Origin: CALAED01 sp937891035
Lineage (GTDB): Bacteria; Actinomycetota; Actinomycetes; Streptosporangiales; Streptosporangiaceae
Length of the DNA: 18,070 nt
NCBI GenBank assembly: GCA_035642125.1
Contig: DASQSZ010000046.1
Coordinates: 1 to 18,070 of the forward strand
Direction of reading: 5' to 3'
The notes under the pieces are model-generated. The model searched no databases. It worked only from the letters and a program-made list of their open reading frames with translations, and was not told where the DNA came from. The position numbers and the translations under genes are program-made. Shown piece by piece: positions 5,878 through 13,780 of the stretch; position 1 is the first letter of the stretch; each line of letters starts with the position of its first letter.

Positions 5878-8800
5878 TAGGCCGCCTCGCCGCCGAAGAG
5901 CCGGGCGAGCAGCGCGTCCTGCTCGTCGGCGTGCAGCTTGGCCGAACCGACCGCGGGCGAGGAACTGGCCGGCCGAGATACGCGGTCGAGCGTACGCCCG
6001 TCCAGGTGAGGGGGCAGTTTCAAGGCCATGATCGGCCAGGCGCCCATGTTGGCCGGCTCGTCCTGCACCCAGGTGATCTGGGTCGCCGCCGGATACTTCA
6101 CCAGCTCCGCCTTGATCTCGTCGATCGGCACCGGATACAGCCGTTCGACCTGAACGATCGCGGTGTCGGTGGCGCCCGCGCGCTGTCGTGCCGCCAGCGC
6201 GTCGTAATGGATCTTGCCGCAGGTGAGCAGCACCCGAGTGACCCCAGCCGGGTCGACCGCCACGTCCTGCGGGTCGTCGGGGATGACCGGCAGGAAGCCG
6301 CCAGCGGTGAACAACTTGGTGGGCGATGTCGCACCCTTGTGCCGCAGCAGCGACTTGGGCGTGAAGACGATCAGCGGCTTGCCCCGCCCGGACAGCACCT
6401 GCCAACGCAGCAGATGGAAGTAGTTCGCCGGCGTCGTCGGGTAGGCGACGGTCATGTTGTCCTGCGCGCATAGCTGCAGATAACGCTCGATGCGCGCGGA
6501 GGAGTGGTCGGGGCCCTGTCCCTCGTAGCCGTGCGGCAGCAACAGCACGAGCGACGAGCGCTGGCCCCACTTTTGCTCGCCCGAGGAGATGAACTCATCC
6601 ATGATCGCCTGGGCGCCGTTGGCGAAGTCGCCGAACTGGGCCTCCCAGCAGACCAGTGCGTCCGGCCGGGTGAGCGAGTAGCCGTACTCGAAACCGACGG
6701 CGGCGAACTCGCTCAGCAGCGAGTCGTGCACGTAGAACTTCGACGTGCCCTGGCCGAACTGCTTGAGCGGCGTGTACTCCTCGCCGGTCTTGCGGTCGAC
6801 GAGCACCGAATGCCGCTGGCCGAAGGTGCCGCGCCGGGTGTCCTGGCCGACCAGCCGCACCGGATGGCCGTCGATGAGCAGCGAGCCGAAGGCGAGCAAC
6901 TCGCCGGTGGCCCAGTCGATCGCGTCTTCTTCGATCATCTGGGTGCGGCGCTGCAGCATCGGTTGCAGCCGCGGATGCGGCGTGAAGCCGGCCGGCAGGT
7001 TCACCTGGGTCTCGATGATCCGCTTCACCGTCTCCTGGGGGATCGCCGAGTGCACCGCGGTGTGGTCGATCGGCGTGTCCTCCTCGGGGGCGGGTTTGAC
7101 CACCGAGCCGGGCTCGGCCGGCCGCCTGGCCGCCTCCCTTGTCTCGCTGAACGCGCGTTCCAGTTGGTCTTGGTAGTCGCGCAGCGCCTGCTCCGCCTCT
7201 TCGACCGAGATGTCGCCGCGGCCGATCAGCGCCTCGGTGTAGAGCTTGCGCACCGACCGCTTGGCGTCGATCAGGTCGTACATCAGCGGCTGGGTGAACG
7301 AGGGGTTGTCGGCCTCGTTGTGGCCGCGCCGCCGGTAGCAGACCAGGTCGATGACGACGTCCTTCTTGAACGCCTGGCGGTAGTCGAAGGCCAGCCGGGC
7401 GATGCGGAAGCACTGCTCGGGGTCGTCGCCGTTGACGTGGAAGATCGGGGCCTGGATCATCCGCGCGACGTCCGTGCAGTAGACGCTGGAGCGCGAGTAC
7501 TCCGGCGCCGTCGTGAAGCCGACCTGATTGTTCACCACGACGTGCACGGTGCCGCCGGTGCGGTAGCCGCGCAGCTGGGACAGGTTGAGCGTCTCGGCGA
7601 CGACGCCCTGGCCGGCGAACGCCGCGTCCCCGTGGATCAGGACGGGGAAGACCGTGAAGCCGCCCTCGCCCACGTCCAGGATGTCCTGCTTGGCGCGGAC
7701 GACGCCCTCGAGCACGGGGTTGACCGCCTCGAGGTGCGAGGGGTTGGCCACCAAGGAGGCGCGGATCTTCGCGCCGTTCGGGGTCACGAAGTCGCCCTCG
7801 GCGCCGAGGTGGTATTTGACGTCGCCGGAGCCCTGCGCGCTGCGCGGGTCGAGGTTGCCCTCGAACTCGCCGAAGACCTGGGCATAGGACTTGCCGACGA
7901 TGTTGGCCAGGACGTTGAGCCGGCCGCGGTGCGCCATGCCGATGACGACCTCGTCGAGGTGCTCCGACGCGGCCGCGCCGATGACCGAGTCGAGCAGCGG
8001 GATCAGCGACTCGCCGCCCTCCAGCGAGAACCGCTTTTGCCCGACGTACTTGGTCTGCAGGAACGTCTCGAACGCCTCGGCCACGTTGAGTCGGCCGAGA
8101 ATATGGAGCTGTTCTTCCCTGGTCGGCTTGTCGTGTGGCCGCTCGACCCGCTCCTGGATCCAGGCCCGCTCCTCGGGGTCCTGGATGTGCATGTACTCGA
8201 TGCCGACCGTGCGGCAGTAGGAGTTGCGCAGCACGCCGAGGATGTCGCGCAGCTTCATGGTCGACTGGCCGCCGAAGCCGCCGGTGGCGAACTCGCGCTC
8301 CAGGTCCCACAGGGTCAGGCCGTGCTGGAGGACGTCGAGGTCGGGGTGGCGGCGCTGCTTGTATTCCAGCGGGTCGGTGTCGGCCATCAGATGGCCGCGG
8401 ACGCGATAGGCGTGGATCAGCTCGTGCACCCGGGCGATCTTGGCGACGTCGTCCTCGTGGCTGGCCACGATGTCGGGCACCCAGCGGACCGGCTCGTACG
8501 GGATCCGCAGCGCCTCGAAGATCTCGTCGTAGAAGCCGTCGTCGCCGAGCAGCAGCTGGTGGATCCGGCGCAAGAAGTCGCCCGACTGGGCTCCTTGGAT
8601 GATGCGATGGTCGTAGGTCGAGGTCAGCGTCATCGTCTTGCTGATCGCCAACCGGGCCAGCGTCTCGGGGGACGCGCCGGCGTACTCGGCCGGGTATTCC
8701 ATGGCGCCGACCCCGATGATGGCGCCCTGGCCGGGCATGAGCCGCGGCACCGAGTGGACCGTGCCGATCGTGCCGGGGTTGGTCAGGGTGATCGTGGTGC

Positions 8801-9707
8801 CCTGGTAGTCGTCCAGCGTCAGCTTGCCCGCCCTGGCCTTGCGGATGACCTCTTCATAGGCGGCCCAGAACTGGCGGAAGTCGAGGGTCTCGGCGGCCTT
8901 GATGTTCGGCACAACCAGCTGGCGCTGGCCGTCGGACCGCTGCAGGTCGATGGCCAGCCCGAGGTTGATTTGGGCGGGCCGGACCAGCAGCGGCTTGTCG
9001 TCGGCCCCGACGGCGTAGCTGGCGTTCATCTCCGGCATCGTGCCCAGCGCCCGGATGATGGCGTAGCCGATCAGGTGAGTGAACGACACCTTGCCGCCGC
9101 GGCCGCGCTTGAGGTGGTTGTTGATGACGATGCGGTTGTCGATGAGCAGCTTGGCGGGTACGGCCCGTACGCTCGTCGCCGTCGGCACCGCCAGGCTGGC
9201 CTCCATGTTGGCGACCGTCCGGGCGGCCACCCCGCGCAACCTGGTCTCAACCGTGTCGGCCGGCACCTGGGGGGCGGTGGCGGCGGCGGGCTTGGGGGGA
9301 GCCGCAGCTGACTCGGGCGGCGCCGCGGCCGGGGCGCCGGTGGCGCGTGGCTCGGCCGGGGCGGAGGCACGTGGCTCGGCCGGAGTCGCGCTCGGCTGGG
9401 CGGGCGTGGCGGCGGGAGCGGACGCGGCGGGAGCGGACGCGGCGGGAGGGGGAGCGGCGGAAGCCGGGGCAGCGGCCGATGGCGCGGGCGCCGACGCCGT
9501 GGGGGCGGGCGGGCTCAGGGTCCCGTTGGCCGGGGCCGGGGTCGCCTGCTTGGCGGGCCGGGTGTCCGGCTGATAATCGGCGAAGAAGTTCCACCAGGCG
9601 CGGTCAACCGAGTCGGGGTCTTCGAGGTACTTTTGGTATAGCTCGTCGACCAGCCACTCGTTGGCGCCGAAGTCGGTGGTCTTTGGGCCGGCAGACTCTG
9701 TCGACAC
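5877..9707 (-). CDS. kgd: Multifunctional 2-oxoglutarate dehydrogenase E2-E1 (KGD)
   Basis: Catalyses thiamine-diphosphate-dependent oxidative decarboxylation of 2-oxoglutarate, feeding succinyl-CoA into the TCA cycle. The actinomycete form fuses an E2 succinyltransferase domain lacking a lipoyl domain to E1, and borrows lipoyl groups from another E2. From GTG 9707 it is 1276 residues. The N-terminal E1-binding segment is FGANEWLVDELYQKYL (13-28). A Pro/Ala linker covers about 50-150, unusually long and repetitive. The E2 catalytic domain covers about 152-390, with His367 in TYDHRIIQGAQSG. E1 covers about 405-1276, with GMAHRGRLNVLAN (590-602), GDAAFAGQG (693-701) and NNQVGFTT (726-733) around the cofactor. 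The frame is open to TTG 9794, but conservation begins near GTG 9707, which has AGAGGG eleven bases upstream, rather far. In relatives the enzyme is controlled by GarA/FHA binding and acetyl-CoA; neither can be read here. DUF6104 follows. Confidence 0.97.
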   Translation of the reverse strand: MSTESAGPKTTDFGANEWLVDELYQKYLEDPDSVDRAWWNFFADYQPDTRPAKQATPAPANGTLSPPAPTASAPAPSAAAPASAAPPPAASAPAASAPAATPAQPSATPAEPRASAPAEPRATGAPAAAPPESAAAPPKPAAATAPQVPADTVETRLRGVAARTVANMEASLAVPTATSVRAVPAKLLIDNRIVINNHLKRGRGGKVSFTHLIGYAIIRALGTMPEMNASYAVGADDKPLLVRPAQINLGLAIDLQRSDGQRQLVVPNIKAAETLDFRQFWAAYEEVIRKARAGKLTLDDYQGTTITLTNPGTIGTVHSVPRLMPGQGAIIGVGAMEYPAEYAGASPETLARLAISKTMTLTSTYDHRIIQGAQSGDFLRRIHQLLLGDDGFYDEIFEALRIPYEPVRWVPDIVASHEDDVAKIARVHELIHAYRVRGHLMADTDPLEYKQRRHPDLDVLQHGLTLWDLEREFATGGFGGQSTMKLRDILGVLRNSYCRTVGIEYMHIQDPEERAWIQERVERPHDKPTREEQLHILGRLNVAEAFETFLQTKYVGQKRFSLEGGESLIPLLDSVIGAAASEHLDEVVIGMAHRGRLNVLANIVGKSYAQVFGEFEGNLDPRSAQGSGDVKYHLGAEGDFVTPNGAKIRASLVANPSHLEAVNPVLEGVVRAKQDILDVGEGGFTVFPVLIHGDAAFAGQGVVAETLNLSQLRGYRTGGTVHVVVNNQVGFTTAPEYSRSSVYCTDVARMIQAPIFHVNGDDPEQCFRIARLAFDYRQAFKKDVVIDLVCYRRRGHNEADNPSFTQPLMYDLIDAKRSVRKLYTEALIGRGDISVEEAEQALRDYQDQLERAFSETREAARRPAEPGSVVKPAPEEDTPIDHTAVHSAIPQETVKRIIETQVNLPAGFTPHPRLQPMLQRRTQMIEEDAIDWATGELLAFGSLLIDGHPVRLVGQDTRRGTFGQRHSVLVDRKTGEEYTPLKQFGQGTSKFYVHDSLLSEFAAVGFEYGYSLTRPDALVCWEAQFGDFANGAQAIMDEFISSGEQKWGQRSSLVLLLPHGYEGQGPDHSSARIERYLQLCAQDNMTVAYPTTPANYFHLLRWQVLSGRGKPLIVFTPKSLLRHKGATSPTKLFTAGGFLPVIPDDPQDVAVDPAGVTRVLLTCGKIHYDALAARQRAGATDTAIVQVERLYPVPIDEIKAELVKYPAATQITWVQDEPANMGAWPIMALKLPPHLDGRTLDRVSRPASSSPAVGSAKLHADEQDALLARLFGGEAA
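9411..9448. repeat. 15-base tandem repeat inside the kgd linker
   Basis: GGCGGGAGCGGACGC occurs at 9411-9425 and 9426-9440, exactly identical, with a third partial copy (9441-9448). It encodes Ala-Ser-Ala-Pro-Ala units of the flexible linker. Multiples of three keep the frame, so the linker can grow or shrink by slippage. Confidence 0.8.
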
Positions 9708-9848
9708 GGCGGAGATCGCCCTCTTCCGCGGTTGCGTGTTTGGCTTTCGATCGAGGTCAAGGCTACTCGCTGGCGGTACGTCCCCGGCCACCAAATCGAG
9801 CGAATCGCGTTCGGTTTCGCCCGTAAAGGGGGGTTTTGGGGAAGGTTG

Positions 9849-10928
9849 TTATGGCTCGGTGATCCTGGCCAAAAAGTAGATCGCCCCCGTGGTCGGATGC
9901 CGGACGAGCAGCAGGAACGGCCGGTCGACGCGGAACTCGACGGTCCGGCTCGGTCCGAACGCGCTCGCCAGCCGCATCACGACGGCGGTGGCGGCGGCGC
10001 CCTCGAACCCCTGCTCGTCGACGCGCAGCACCGCCTGATGGACGATCTTGGATATGCAGATCCGCTCGGGGGTGATCCCGGTGAAGTCGGCGCGCTCGGG
10101 GTCGAAGGCCGCCACGACCCCGAGACCGCCCAGCGGCCCGTTGAGCGTCGCGGCCGTCTCGAGGCGGAACTTCGGCAAGGTGAGGTCGACCTGGACCGGG
10201 GCGGCTGAGTCGTACAGTCCGGTCAGCGCGCTAACGCCGATCTTGGTCAGATCCGCGCCCGCGTCGTCGGGCAGCAGCACGTCGACGACCACGTCGCTTT
10301 GGGTGGGCAGGGACACCATGCGCCAGCCGCCGGCCGCCGCGTAGGGCATCCGCTGCATCTGCCGCATCGCCGGCACCGTGCGCCGCCCTGACGGCGCGGA
10401 GAACGGCCGTGGCGTCGTGGCGTCCTCCTCGAAGGCCTGCTGCCAGGCCACCTTCAGATACAGGGCGTTGACGATGACGGCCGCGGTCTCGGCGGAGATG
10501 GCGCCGGCGGCGAGCAGTTCTTTGATCAGCCCGCGGGTCGTCTTCTCGACATCGGCGTTGATCTTGCCCCGGGCTGCCTCGGGATCGCCGCGGAAGTCGG
10601 CCGCGTGCAGCGCGCCGCCCGGCCAGCCGAGCACCGCCCGCTGGTAATCGTCGACGAAGGGGAGGCCGAGTCGGGCCCACAGGGTGTTGGCGACGGCCAC
10701 CTCGGCGTCGTTCAGCCGGGCGGCGGCGGACAGCTCCCGCCCCAGCCCGGCGAGCTCACCGCCCAGCGCGCGCGCCAGCTCGTCGTACGTCGTGCCGCGC
10801 GCGCCGGCCGCCGTGACGCCGAGCGCCGAGGCGACGCTGTAGGGCGACCAGACGACGTTGCCGGCCGCAGGCAGATCCTTGGCCAGCTCCCCGTACAGGG
10901 CCAGCGCGAAGTCGGCGTGCCGCGTCAT
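9849..10928 (-). CDS. Serpin-family protease inhibitor
   Basis: A 359-residue serpin. Recognisable elements are NVVWSPYSVASALGVTAAGARGTTYDEL near the N-terminus (helix B/C region), VIVNALYLKVAWQQAF (strand 3A), ATTPRPF, and the C-terminal VDRPFLLLVRHPTTGAIYFLARI (strands 4B/5B). The hinge and reactive loop are DEQGFEGAAATAVVMRLASAF (304-324). Aligning the hinge in the standard register gives Ala321-Ser322 as the predicted P1-P1' bond, suggesting an elastase- or subtilisin-like target, with moderate certainty. P14 is Phe308, where inhibitory serpins normally have Thr or Ser. No signal peptide is seen, so it should act inside the cell. ATG 10928 overlaps the stop of the upstream GST-like gene as ATGA, indicating translational coupling. 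The frame is open far upstream antisense to other genes; that part is not coding. About 140 bases separate its stop from the kgd start. Confidence 0.93.
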   Translation of the reverse strand: MTRHADFALALYGELAKDLPAAGNVVWSPYSVASALGVTAAGARGTTYDELARALGGELAGLGRELSAAARLNDAEVAVANTLWARLGLPFVDDYQRAVLGWPGGALHAADFRGDPEAARGKINADVEKTTRGLIKELLAAGAISAETAAVIVNALYLKVAWQQAFEEDATTPRPFSAPSGRRTVPAMRQMQRMPYAAAGGWRMVSLPTQSDVVVDVLLPDDAGADLTKIGVSALTGLYDSAAPVQVDLTLPKFRLETAATLNGPLGGLGVVAAFDPERADFTGITPERICISKIVHQAVLRVDEQGFEGAAATAVVMRLASAFGPSRTVEFRVDRPFLLLVRHPTTGAIYFLARITEP

Positions 10929-11905
10929 GCCCGGCTCGCCGCCCCGCCGGCCGCCGCCCCGGCCGGCTCCGTGGTCCGCGCCGCCTCGGGCCGCGCGAGC
11001 CGCGCCCGGCCGGTCGGCGCGGCCCAGTCGAGCGCCGGCCCCTTCGGCACGATCCCGGTCGGATTGATGTGCGGGTGGGTCAGGTAGTAGTGGCGCTTGA
11101 TGTGATCGAAGTCGGTGGTCTCGTGGAACGACGGCTGCTGATAGAGGTCGCGCGTGTACGCCCAGAGGTTGGGGTAGTCGACGAGTCGCCGCAGATTGCA
11201 CTTGAAGTGGCCGTGGTATACGGAGTCGAACCTGACCAGCGTCGGGAAGAGCCTGACATCGGCCTCGGTGATCCGGTCGCCGAGGAGATAGCGTCGCGTC
11301 GCCAGCCGCCGTTCCAGCTCGTCGAGCGTGGCGAACAGCGCGTCGAAGGCCTCCTCGTAGGCCTGCTGGCTGCGTGCGAACCCGGCCTTGTAGACCCCGT
11401 TGTTGACGTTGTGGAAGATCACCTCGTTGATCTCGTCGATCTCGGGGCGGAGCTCCTCGGGGTAAAGGTCGGGCGCGTCGGCGCTGTGATAGGCCGAGAA
11501 CTCGGTCTCCATGGTCAACGTGATCTGCGGAAAGTCGTTGGTCACCAGGCGCCGAGTCCTGGTGTCCCAGAGGCACGGCACGGTGTACCTGCCCTCGTAC
11601 GACGAATCGCTCGCGACGTAGAGCTGGGAGAGGAAGCGCGAGCCCGTGACGGGGTCGTCCTTGGGGAAGCGCCAGCCGCGCTCGTCCCTGATCGGGTCGG
11701 CGACCGTCACCCCGATGACGTCGTGCAGCCGGAGCAGGTGCCGGACGATCAGCGTCCGATGCGCCCAGGGACACGCGTACGACACATAAAGCCGATAGCG
11801 CCCCGACTCGGCCGGATATCCGCTTGACCCGTCGGCGGTGATCTTGTCTGTGAAGCGGTTGGCCTGTCGGACGAAGCGTCCGTCTCGGAACTCTTGCGCC
11901 GTCAT
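10925..11905 (-). CDS. Xi-class GST-like (glutathionyl-hydroquinone reductase family) protein
   Basis: Member of the ECM4/xi-class glutathione transferase family, thiol-dependent reductases of S-conjugated hydroquinones. The thioredoxin-like N-terminal domain carries YACPWAHRT (Cys45 from the chosen start, the CPWA nucleophile). The helical C-terminal domain holds YLLGDRITEADVRLFPTLVRFD and family-typical INPTGIVPKGP near the end. ATG 11905 gives 326 residues and has GGGGATGAG about five bases upstream; ATG 11911 and TTG 11917 are alternatives with worse spacing. A low-complexity Ala/Arg-rich tail (RARLARPEAARTTEPAGAAA) extends beyond the family core. Actinomycetes normally make mycothiol rather than glutathione, so the true thiol partner may be mycothiol (inference). 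It is first gene of a coupled pair with the serpin and is divergent from the DedA gene. Confidence 0.92.
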   Translation of the reverse strand: MTAQEFRDGRFVRQANRFTDKITADGSSGYPAESGRYRLYVSYACPWAHRTLIVRHLLRLHDVIGVTVADPIRDERGWRFPKDDPVTGSRFLSQLYVASDSSYEGRYTVPCLWDTRTRRLVTNDFPQITLTMETEFSAYHSADAPDLYPEELRPEIDEINEVIFHNVNNGVYKAGFARSQQAYEEAFDALFATLDELERRLATRRYLLGDRITEADVRLFPTLVRFDSVYHGHFKCNLRRLVDYPNLWAYTRDLYQQPSFHETTDFDHIKRHYYLTHPHINPTGIVPKGPALDWAAPTGRARLARPEAARTTEPAGAAAGGAASRA

Positions 11906-11990
11906 TCTCATCCCCAAGGGTGACCTGGTCGCGTGGTTCCATGACTACGATACAGACACATGGGGCGACGCCATTCGGGGTGTTGAACAG

Positions 11991-12653
11991 GTGCATCACA
12001 TCTCTGCCGCGCTGCTGGACCTGCACGGGCCGGTGATCTACGCCATCGTGGCGGCACTGGTCTTCGCCGAGGCGGCTCTCTTCTTCGGGTTCATCTTTCC
12101 TGGTGAGACGGCGATCGTGGTGGGCGGCGTGCTGGCCGCGCAAGACCGCGTCTCGTTGCCGCTGCTGATCATCATCGTGGTGATCGCGGCCAGTGTCGGC
12201 GACAGCGTCGGCTATGAGGTCGGGCGCCGATTCGGGCCGCGGCTGCTGAGCGTCCGGGCGATGCGCCGCCATCAGGCCAAGGTCGGCTGGGCACAAGACC
12301 TCATCCGCCGGCGCGGCGCGGTCGCGGTCTTCATGGGCCGGTTCACCGCGCTGCTGCGCGCGCTGATGCCGGCGCTGGTCGGCAGCTCGCGCATGCCGTA
12401 TCCGAAGTTCCTCGTCTTCAACGTGCTGGGCGGCGTCGTGTGGGGGGCCGGGTTCACGCTCGGCGGCTATTTCCTCGGCGAGGCGTTCGAACGGACCGCG
12501 CAGTACGTGGGCAGGGGCATGGCCATCGTCATCGCGGTCCTGCTTACCGCGGCGCTCGTGGTCTGGACCGTACGCCGGCACCGCAGGTCGTCGAAGCCGG
12601 CGGCCGGTGGCGTTCAACCCGAAGAAGAGCCGCTGACCGTCCCCGAGTCCTGA
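11991..12653 (+). CDS. DedA-family membrane protein
   Basis: A 220-residue integral membrane protein of the DedA/SNARE-associated (VTT) superfamily, whose members are linked to lipid flipping and membrane homeostasis. Hydrophobic segments are about 14-33, 37-51, 55-72, 141-163 and 176-194. The conserved reentrant/motif region is present: FAEAALFFGFIFPGE (Glu27, Glu39) and GRFTALLRALMPALVGSSRM (116-135, Arg117 and Arg123), then FNVLGGVVWGAGF. The C-terminal ~28 residues are a cytosolic charged tail. The reading frame is open from 11838, but no ATG or RBS supports that; GTG 11991 with GGGGTG eight bases before it gives the normal length. The start lies 85 bases from the divergent GST-like start. 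No clear promoter could be set in that gap. Confidence 0.92.
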   Translation: MHHISAALLDLHGPVIYAIVAALVFAEAALFFGFIFPGETAIVVGGVLAAQDRVSLPLLIIIVVIAASVGDSVGYEVGRRFGPRLLSVRAMRRHQAKVGWAQDLIRRRGAVAVFMGRFTALLRALMPALVGSSRMPYPKFLVFNVLGGVVWGAGFTLGGYFLGEAFERTAQYVGRGMAIVIAVLLTAALVVWTVRRHRRSSKPAAGGVQPEEEPLTVPES

Positions 12654-12737
12654 GCCAAGCTCGATCCGAGCGAGATTCGGTCCCGTGGTACGACTAGGTA
12701 CGTTGTGGTGCCCTGGGGCAGGATGAGGAGAACGACG

Positions 12738-13637
12738 ATGACGGATCTGCGGTATGACGGGCGCGTCGCGGTCGTCACCGGAGCGGGACATGGCCTCGGC
12801 CGGCGGCACGCGCTGGAACTGGCGGCGCGTGGCGCGAAGGTCGTGGTCAACGACCTGGGCGGGGACGTCCACGGCGGCGGCGCGTCGAGCGGCCCGGCCG
12901 AGGCGGTCGTCGAGGAGATCACCAAGGCCGGCGGCACCGCGGTCGCCAACTCCGGCAACGTGGCCACCCCCGAGGGCGCGCAGGCGATCGTCCGCACGGC
13001 CCTGGACGCCTTCGGCCAGGTCGACATCGTCATCAACAACGCCGGCATCTTGCGCGACAAATCGCTCAAGAACATGACCCCGGACGACTTCGACGCGGTC
13101 ATCGCCGTACACCTGCGGGGCTCGTTCCTCGTCAGCAGCGCCGCCTGGCCGCACCTGCGCGAACGCGGCTACGGCCGCATCGTCAACACCTCCTCGCCCG
13201 CCGGCCTGTTCGGCAACTTCGGTCAGGCCAACTACTCCTCGGCCAAGATGGGCCTGATCGGGCTGGCCAAGACGCTCGCCGTCGAGGGCGCCAAGTACAA
13301 CATCAAGGCCAACGCGATCGCCCCGGTCGCCGCCACCCGGATGACCGAGGACGTCATTCCGCCCGAGGTCGCGGCCAAGTTCGACGTCGAGCTTGTCACC
13401 CCGCTGGTGGCCTGGCTGGTCCACGAGGACTGCGAGTCGACGGGCGAGGTCTACTCGGTCGGCGGCGGCCGCATCGCCCGCGTCTTCGTCGCCGAAGGGC
13501 CCGGGTACGTCAAGAAGGACGGCCTGTCCGTCGAGGACGTACGAGACAACTGGCCGCAAATCACCGCCGAGACCCCGTACGTCGTCCCCAAGCACGCCGG
13601 CGACCAGATGGCCGCCGTCTTCGAAGCCCTCAAATAG
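12738..13637 (+). CDS. Short-chain dehydrogenase, MFE-2-like 3-hydroxyacyl-CoA type
   Basis: A 299-residue classical SDR. Cofactor motif TGAGHGLG (14-21), structural NNAG (100-103), catalytic Ser152/153, Tyr166 and Lys170 (YSSAK) are all present. The stretches RRHALELAARGAKVVVNDLGG, NNAGILRDKSLKNM and FGNFGQANYSSAKMGLIGLAKTLA match the dehydrogenase half of peroxisomal multifunctional enzyme type 2. The likely reaction is NAD-dependent oxidation of (3R)-hydroxyacyl-CoA in beta-oxidation or sterol side-chain breakdown. The C-terminal extension beyond ~245 (IARVFVAEGPGYVKKDG) is also typical of that group. ATG 12738 has GAGGAG seven bases upstream. No hydratase half is fused or adjacent, so the partner must be elsewhere. 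The gap to the DedA stop is 84 bases with a possible TACGTT -10 at 12699 but a poor -35. Confidence 0.9.
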   Translation: MTDLRYDGRVAVVTGAGHGLGRRHALELAARGAKVVVNDLGGDVHGGGASSGPAEAVVEEITKAGGTAVANSGNVATPEGAQAIVRTALDAFGQVDIVINNAGILRDKSLKNMTPDDFDAVIAVHLRGSFLVSSAAWPHLRERGYGRIVNTSSPAGLFGNFGQANYSSAKMGLIGLAKTLAVEGAKYNIKANAIAPVAATRMTEDVIPPEVAAKFDVELVTPLVAWLVHEDCESTGEVYSVGGGRIARVFVAEGPGYVKKDGLSVEDVRDNWPQITAETPYVVPKHAGDQMAAVFEALK

Positions 13638-13638
13638 C

Positions 13639-13654
13639 CGGGGCGCCGACCCCG
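13639..13654 (+). terminator. Short hairpin after the SDR gene (weak)
   Basis: CGGGG-CGCCGA-CCCCG makes a 5-bp GC stem two bases after the SDR stop. It is followed by GC-rich sequence, not a U-tract, so termination here is only plausible. Confidence 0.35.
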
Positions 13655-13724
13655 TGCGGTGTCGGCCACATCCGGCCACCGGCCTTGCCTCCATGTCGTT
13701 AACCGCCCGCTAGGACATCCTCCG

Positions 13725-13734
13725 GGTGATCACC
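13725..13734. promoter_or_regulatory. Palindrome upstream of the beta-propeller gene
   Basis: GGTGATCACC is a perfect 10-base palindrome 47 bases before the ATG at 13781, in the only control region of that gene. A possible -10 (TAGGAC, near 13711) lies just upstream but has no well-spaced -35. It could be an operator; a 10-base palindrome can also arise by chance. Confidence 0.3.
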
Positions 13735-13780
13735 GCCGTATCAAGACAAGTGGTGACGTCCGATGCACTGGAGGATGACG

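Noticed and set aside
6504..9311. A 935-codon plus-strand open frame antisense to kgd
   Set aside because: It is a shadow of kgd in high-GC DNA: the minus strand has unmistakable KGD motifs over the whole span, while the plus-strand product is low-complexity and resembles no family.
9390..9480. Repeats in the kgd linker as a possible mobile or CRISPR-like element
   Set aside because: The repeats are in frame, code for Ala/Pro-rich linker and have no spacers or terminal inverted repeats.
9708..9794. kgd start at TTG 9794
   Set aside because: The 29 added residues have no family similarity and no RBS; recognisable KGD sequence starts just after GTG 9707.
11838..11990. N-terminal extension of the DedA protein from GTG 11838
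   Set aside because: It overlaps the 5' end of the divergent GST-like gene, lacks an RBS, and would add a non-hydrophobic segment not seen in the family.
10929..13694. Upstream open extension of the serpin frame to about 1281 codons
   Set aside because: It runs antisense to the DedA and SDR genes and out of frame with the GST-like gene. The serpin fold begins at the ATG at 10928, which also forms an ATGA junction.
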